From IMG/VR virus record IMGVR_UViG_3300050025_000038, positions 1-26,858 of that record: 26,858 nt of DNA; one strand, 5' to 3'. Made by a program: the position numbers and the translations under genes. Positions 23,702 to 26,858 of the stretch are shown piece by piece. The number at the start of each line of letters is the position of its first letter. The stretch's first letter is position 1. The stretch is from a virus. The notes beneath the pieces are model-generated. The model searched no databases and had not been told where the DNA came from. It was given only the letters and a program-made list of their open reading frames with translations.

Positions 23702-24082
23702 TCAGTGCCCTATCAGGAGTCGGAAGACGCCGATGCATAGTCCGCCGAGCCCGCCCGCTGCGCCAATGGCGATACCGACTCGCCAACGATAGGCCAAGAC
23801 GTGCGACTCGGCCAGCCGGACGTTAGCGGCAGCAGTTGTCTTTGCTAAATCGGTCGCCTGCTTGGCCAGCGCTGCGTTGACTGCGGCGTCCGTCTTGAGC
23901 CGGTCCACGTCTGAGCAGACACCATCCACCTTCTCGTCAAGTTTGTCGAAGCGTTCCTTGAGATCTACCCGGAGTTGCGTGACGACGCCTTGAACGGTGG
24001 CGATGCCGGCCACGAAATCGGCCGCGCTCGGGATTGCGCTCCCGGTGGCGGCCGCGTCTGCGCGCGCTACTCGGGGTGTCAT
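23702..24082 (-). CDS. Coiled-coil protein with C-terminal membrane anchor (XhlA-like)
   Basis: A 126-residue protein: residues ~28-95 are a charged heptad-like helix (VTQLRVDLKERFDKLDEKV, later DRLKTDAAVNAALAKQ) and residues ~101-123 a transmembrane segment (VGIAIGAAGGLGGLCIGVF). This layout matches haemolysin XhlA-like proteins found beside phage holins. It starts at ATG 24082, overlapping the stop of a small ORF. Together with the next three genes it forms a plausible lysis cassette. Confidence 0.7.
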   Translation of the reverse strand: MTPRVARADAAATGSAIPSAADFVAGIATVQGVVTQLRVDLKERFDKLDEKVDGVCSDVDRLKTDAAVNAALAKQATDLAKTTAAANVRLAESHVLAYRWRVGIAIGAAGGLGGLCIGVFRLLIGH

Positions 24083-24234
24083 GCCGGTTTCCAGCCGTAG
24101 GGTGTGCGGACCCAGACGATGCGCGGCGGCGTGCTGCCCGGGCGTCCGGGGCTGTGACGGGGTTCAGGCGCGGCGATCTGGACGGGGTACCCGCGATCCG
24201 CGGCGCGTTGCAGGATCTGGGCGCCGGATCTCAT
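24079..24234 (-). CDS. Possible 51-aa basic protein
   Basis: ATG 24234 to TGA 24079, overlapping the next start (ATGA). The protein is basic with a short helix (GAQILQRAADRGY) and a Pro-rich end finishing IVWVRTPYGWKPA. It follows the promoter-like site and would be the first gene of the lysis/late operon. No good ribosome site is visible, and the frame stays open upstream without a start codon, which lowers confidence. Bases 24235-24359 contain only the promoter candidate and otherwise nothing I can support. Confidence 0.45.
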   Translation of the reverse strand: MRSGAQILQRAADRGYPVQIAAPEPRHSPGRPGSTPPRIVWVRTPYGWKPA

Positions 24235-24321
24235 CGGACTGCATACCCGGACCGGGCCGTCACTCCGAGCCCGGGTAGCAGCGGCCGAGGAGGGGAGCTT
24301 AGTCTCATAACCACGCCGGAC

Positions 24322-24349
24322 ATTGTAAGCACTCGGGGAAGGTTTGCAA
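24322..24349 (-). promoter_or_regulatory. Sigma70-like promoter candidate
   Basis: On the minus strand TTGCAA (24349-24344) and TACAAT (24327-24322) are separated by 16 bases, close to the bacterial housekeeping consensus. The site lies 10 bases past the phosphoesterase stop in the largest gap of this part of the map, in front of the lysis, packaging and head genes. It could drive the late operon. Confidence 0.45.
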
Positions 24350-24359
24350 GAGTCATCGG

Positions 24360-25418
24360 TCAGTCGAGCTCCAGGCAATACTCGGCCGTGACGCGGCCCT
24401 TGAGTGGATCGACGAACCGCAGCCATTGGGACGGCCGGCCGACGGCGGCGAGCTGCTGCTGCGCGTAGGTGTTGTTCGACTCGGTTGAGCCGTTGCAGCG
24501 GAACGTGACGCGGTTCAAGGTCAACCGAGTCGGCTGGTGCCAGTGTCCGCAGTCGATGTCGACGTCGCCGCCGATCTGGAACGCTTGCGCCCATTCCTCG
24601 ATCGCACCCATCGCCCAGCCGCCGGCGTGCTTCTGGATGCTATACCAGGGCATCCCGGCGGTGCCGCGGAACTCCTGGCCGTGGACCATGAGCGTCCTAT
24701 ATTTGCCGATCTCCGCGACGTGGTACCAGTTGGACTCGCCTTCGGGATCGGTCATCTTGTGAGTGATGCGCGGCTCGTTCTCCGTCAGCATCGCGCTAAA
24801 CGCGTAGAGGATGCGATCGGCGTTGGACTCCGGGTGCATCTCGCGCCGGTTCGATCCGCCAATGGCGCCGTGGTTGCCGTCCACCTCCCACGCCGTGACG
24901 TGATCCACCCGCGCCGCGAGCGTACGCAGCAGCTCGGTGTAAAGCCGGGTTCCGTTCGTCAGTTGGCGGTAGAGCGAGGCGTCGATCCGGTGCGCCTGGC
25001 CGGGAAAGATCAGTTCGCCTTCGAGGGTGTCCCCGAGTGCCAGAACATGTAGCTGGCGGACGGGCGACCATTTGCGGTGGATGTCGATGATGTGGCCTAC
25101 CTTCCTTCCGAGGTACGCGATACGCTGCTCGCAGACAGCACTGCTGTAAGTGGGGGTTTTCTTGCCGTATTGCCAGTCGCTCACGTCCAGCACCGCGATC
25201 TCTTCGGGGACGCGGCGTCTGTCCGGTTCGGGTTTGGGGACAGGTGGGATGACGAGCGCGTTGGCGGTGTCGCGCACGGCGCGGTAGACGGCGGCCACCA
25301 TCTGATCGGTGCGCTTCTTTTCCTTGTCGAGCGCCACGAGTGTGTTGTTCAGGGAGCGTCGGATTTCTTCGAGTTCGGGATTCGGGTCATTGGCCTCCAT
25401 CTCCTTCAGCGAGGGCAT
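24360..25418 (-). CDS. Calcineurin-like metallophosphoesterase
   Basis: A 352-residue protein. After a helical N-terminus (~10-55) come the metal-site motifs of the superfamily in order: LDVSDWQYG (D78, D81), LGDTLEG (G129-D130), DGNHG (N182, H183), MVHGQEF (H246) and the closing GHWH at 291-294. The first motif lacks the usual D-x-H histidine (D-x-S-D), a variant I associate with phage homologues. It could act on nucleic acid or nucleotide phosphodiesters; the target is not evident. I chose ATG 25418; the frame upstream of it is an overlap with the previous gene. Overlap with that gene is 13 bases. Confidence 0.85.
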   Translation of the reverse strand: MPSLKEMEANDPNPELEEIRRSLNNTLVALDKEKKRTDQMVAAVYRAVRDTANALVIPPVPKPEPDRRRVPEEIAVLDVSDWQYGKKTPTYSSAVCEQRIAYLGRKVGHIIDIHRKWSPVRQLHVLALGDTLEGELIFPGQAHRIDASLYRQLTNGTRLYTELLRTLAARVDHVTAWEVDGNHGAIGGSNRREMHPESNADRILYAFSAMLTENEPRITHKMTDPEGESNWYHVAEIGKYRTLMVHGQEFRGTAGMPWYSIQKHAGGWAMGAIEEWAQAFQIGGDVDIDCGHWHQPTRLTLNRVTFRCNGSTESNNTYAQQQLAAVGRPSQWLRFVDPLKGRVTAEYCLELD

Positions 25419-25681
25419 TTGCAGTCTCTTCGTCGGTGGTAGGTGATGACATCGCCATTCAGGGGCGGCATCTCCATACCTGTCGCGGCGACGTATTCGC
25501 TCATACGGCGAGCGATACGCGGGCCGCTCCATGCGTCGGAGTCGGCAAGGTAGCCGTCGAAGGTGGCTAAGTCGGCCGGTGGTAGTCGTCTGCGGTAGAT
25601 CTCCACGGCGCAGTGCCGGCCGCCGCGCTGGAATGGCGTGTCGGGCATGTCTGCCAAGACGGCTTCTCGGAGTCGTCCCAC
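25406..25681 (-). CDS. 91-aa protein, possibly DNA-binding
   Basis: Starts with GTG 25681 behind a strong ribosome site (GGAGG, five bases). The first part (GRLREAVLADMPDTPF) is helical; the middle (LATFDGYLADSDAW) leads to SGPRIARRMSEYVAATG, which could be the recognition part of a helix-turn-helix, and the protein ends in HRRRDCKCPR, a basic tail with C-x-C. Small proteins of this shape occur in the early regions of actinophages. I do not claim a family. It is preceded by the repeat-rich intergenic region, so it may be the first gene of a transcript with the phosphoesterase. Confidence 0.6.
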   Translation of the reverse strand: MGRLREAVLADMPDTPFQRGGRHCAVEIYRRRLPPADLATFDGYLADSDAWSGPRIARRMSEYVAATGMEMPPLNGDVITYHRRRDCKCPR

Positions 25682-25738
25682 GTCAGCCTCCTATCCTTGA
25701 ATATGGCGTCCCTTGTTCAGGGTTTATGTAAGCCGCCT

Positions 25739-25817
25739 TTGACATTCGGGGTGGTAGCGACGGAATGTGGACCGTCATTGACATTCCGATCCACATTTCG
25801 AGCCTGGTCTACATTTC
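25739..25817. promoter_or_regulatory. Cluster of ACATTYC boxes and inverted repeat (operator-like)
   Basis: In the 134-base non-coding gap 25682-25815 the motif ACATT(C/T)C or its start occurs at 25742, 25781, 25793 and 25811, plus one inverted copy (GAATGT, 25763-25768). TTGACATTC is repeated exactly at 25739-25747 and 25778-25786. AATGTGGA (25764-25771) and TCCACATT (25790-25797) form a perfect 8-bp inverted repeat with an 18-base spacer. This looks like a binding region for a regulator or replication protein in front of the 91-aa gene. I could not find a convincing -10 box. Confidence 0.5.
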
Positions 25818-26064
25818 ACGCCCCATCTATGGCACGAGCGGTAGGTTTGAGGCTACCGGCGCTGTCGAGGTCGTCGTCAATGGGCCGTAGTTCGACGCCG
25901 AGGTCCTGAAGGATCTCCAGCAGCCGCGCGCCCTGGTCCAAGTCGAAGGCCGTCAGCTCCTTTTCGAGGTTCGGCCGTACCAGAAGTCGCAGGCACGCCG
26001 TAGCGGCGATCACGGTTAGCGTGTCGTATGTGGCAACGTCGGTTTGGCCGTCAGGACTACACAT
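25816..26064 (-). CDS. 82-aa acidic protein of unknown function
   Basis: ATG 26064 overlaps the preceding stop by eight bases and has GGAGG eight bases upstream. The protein is acidic and mostly helical (DTLTVIAATACLRLLV, then LDQGARLLEILQDLGVEL). No motif recognised. It is the last gene before the repeat-rich gap. Confidence 0.6.
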   Translation of the reverse strand: MCSPDGQTDVATYDTLTVIAATACLRLLVRPNLEKELTAFDLDQGARLLEILQDLGVELRPIDDDLDSAGSLKPTARAIDGA

Positions 26065-26290
26065 CTGATACGCCTCCAGTACCAGTCACGTTGTCTCGGC
26101 GTGCCGCTCGCTTGGCGGCTACGCGCGCCAGGTACGCCTCGCGCGTCGGTGGTGCGATGCAGTTCGTGGCGTGCTGATATGCGCCATTGACAAAGCCGAT
26201 CGCCTGGCTCAGAAGGATCGGCTTGCCGCAAGTGGGGCAGGTGAGTGGGTCAGCGTGGTACTCGCGCATCGGCCGGTTCCACTTACTCAC
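26057..26290 (-). CDS. 77-aa zinc-finger-like protein
   Basis: GTG 26290 overlaps the endonuclease stop (GTGA). Cys18-x2-Cys21 (TCPTCGKPI) and His40-x3-Cys44 (QHATNC) form a probable C2HC metal site, followed by a basic helix (YLARVAAKRAARRD). Such small proteins in phage early regions often bind nucleic acid or accompany nucleases. Specific function unknown. Confidence 0.65.
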   Translation of the reverse strand: MSKWNRPMREYHADPLTCPTCGKPILLSQAIGFVNGAYQHATNCIAPPTREAYLARVAAKRAARRDNVTGTGGVSDV

Positions 26291-26643
26291 TTCAGCACCC
26301 TTTCGAGTTGAGCCAGCGCCTCGCCGTTGTCGATCATACGCGGCGAGTAGCGGAAAACGCGCCAGCCGAGTTCGGCCGCGCGATTGTATTTCACCATGTC
26401 TGCCTCCATGCCGGCGCCTCTTGAGTGTCTACCCGCAGAGTAGATACCGCCTTCCACCTCGACTGCAATCAGTCCGTGAGCCGGCCACGCTAGATCGAAC
26501 CGCCACTTTCTCTCGTCCATGAAGCGAAACTCCCGGACGGGTTCGGGAAGTCCTGAGACTTTGAGTTGCCAGACTAGGGTTATCTCGGGATCTGAGCCGG
26601 TGAGATCGGCTTTGTAGCGAGCAAGGTCATCTACCCCAGCCAT
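26287..26643 (-). CDS. PD-(D/E)XK-type endonuclease (DUF559/Vsr-like)
   Basis: A 118-residue protein with a restriction-fold core: KWRFDLAWP (D50), LIAVEVEGG (E62, E64), then SRGAGMEADMVKYNRAAELGW with K85, and WRVFRYS strand. The D ... E-x-E, GxH/R-G, D-x2-K-x-N-x-A-x3-GW pattern is the one seen in DUF559/Vsr-like proteins and phage junction-resolvase-like nucleases. Likely processes branched or nicked DNA during replication or recombination. ATG at 26643. Confidence 0.75.
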   Translation of the reverse strand: MAGVDDLARYKADLTGSDPEITLVWQLKVSGLPEPVREFRFMDERKWRFDLAWPAHGLIAVEVEGGIYSAGRHSRGAGMEADMVKYNRAAELGWRVFRYSPRMIDNGEALAQLERVLK

Positions 26644-26858
26644 TGCGCCACGCCCCTTCTAACTTGCTCGGCCGTAACCATCTCTGGCTCCGAAAGGCCA
26701 TCCCGCGTTACCCAGTACCGCTCGATGGCGTCGAGATCGCCAACTAGGACGCAGACGTTGACGTGTGGCAATCCCGCCAGGGCCCGCAACAGCCGCAACT
26801 GTCCGGCTTGTAGCGGCCACTCTTCGGGACGCTTTCACCAAGACGATGGCCTCTGAGA
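26631..26858 (-). pseudogene. Edge gene with apparent one-base frameshift
   Basis: From the right edge one frame reads SEAIVLVK (26856-26833) and then degenerates, while a second frame starting at 26831 reads RPEEWPLQAGQLRLLRALAG and continues plausibly (VCVLVGDLDAIERYWV) to a TAG at 26631. The second frame has a stop just before it and no ATG or GTG start at a sensible place. Skipping the G at 26832 joins them into one natural-looking protein. So this is either a sequencing error, a true frameshift mutation, or a programmed shift. The 5' part lies outside the window. Function not recognised; the E-x-V-x-V-K start recalls a nuclease core strand, which is weak evidence. Confidence 0.45.

Noticed and set aside
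24230-24300. CCCGG/CCGGG hairpin-like element as a terminator
   Set aside because: The arms pair only partly and no T-run follows on either strand.
24079-24594. 171-aa minus-strand frame
   Set aside because: The N-terminal two thirds overlap the phosphoesterase gene in another frame; only the last 51 residues could be a real small gene.
25739-25786. Two plus-strand TTGACA hexamers as -35 boxes
   Set aside because: No acceptable -10 hexamer 16-18 bases downstream of either copy, and no plus-strand gene follows.

Overview
This window is a stretch of a tailed double-stranded DNA phage genome (siphovirus type, HK97-fold capsid). Every gene I can support lies on the minus strand, so the map reads from the right edge to the left. 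The sequence is GC-rich, uses many GTG and TTG starts, and most gene junctions are 4-base stop/start overlaps (ATGA, GTGA or TTGA), so the genes form a tightly coupled late operon. I saw no integrase, tRNA, rRNA, CRISPR array or insertion sequence. The host cannot be named from the window; the GC content and protein style would suit a phage of a high-GC bacterium such as an actinomycete or chloroflexote (inference).

Right end (about 26858-24360): small early or accessory genes. In order of transcription these are an edge gene with an apparent frameshift, a restriction-fold endonuclease, a small zinc-finger-like protein, an 82-aa protein, an intergenic region with repeated ACATTYC boxes and an inverted repeat, a 91-aa protein, and a calcineurin-type metallophosphoesterase. 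A promoter-like site follows just downstream of the phosphoesterase.

Lysis and packaging (about 24234-19979): a small ORF, a coiled-coil protein with a C-terminal membrane anchor, a 57-aa membrane protein, a papain-like cysteine peptidase (candidate endolysin), a two-helix membrane protein (candidate holin), small and large terminase, a 91-aa protein, and a 50-aa two-helix membrane protein absent from ordinary ORF lists because of its size.

Head (19982-15063): an 883-aa fusion of portal, ParB-like and MuF-like domains, a candidate prohead protease, and an HK97-type major capsid protein followed 8 bases after its stop by a 12-bp GC-rich hairpin.

Inserted cassette (14989-8215): between the capsid gene and the head-tail connector, where a phage normally goes straight on to connector genes, lie eleven coupled genes: a WaaE-like GT2 glycosyltransferase, an FdtA/QdtA-like sugar isomerase, a second GT-A enzyme, a GNAT acyltransferase, an acyl carrier protein, an SDR reductase, a 68-aa unknown protein, a KAS III (FabH-like) synthase with an intact Cys-His-Asn triad, two more GT-A enzymes and a GT4 (GT-B) enzyme. 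Together they look like a system that makes an acyl-modified deoxy/amino sugar and builds a short glycan, resembling in gene content the flagellin glycosylation islands of Pseudomonas. Its place in the virion-structure operon suggests that virion proteins are the acceptor (inference). This is the most unusual part of the window.

Tail (8218-1): head-tail connector, HK97 gp10-like protein, tail terminator-like protein, tail tube, a tail assembly chaperone pair with a canonical -1 slippery heptamer (CCCTTTA), tape measure, and a long tail/baseplate protein that runs off the left edge.
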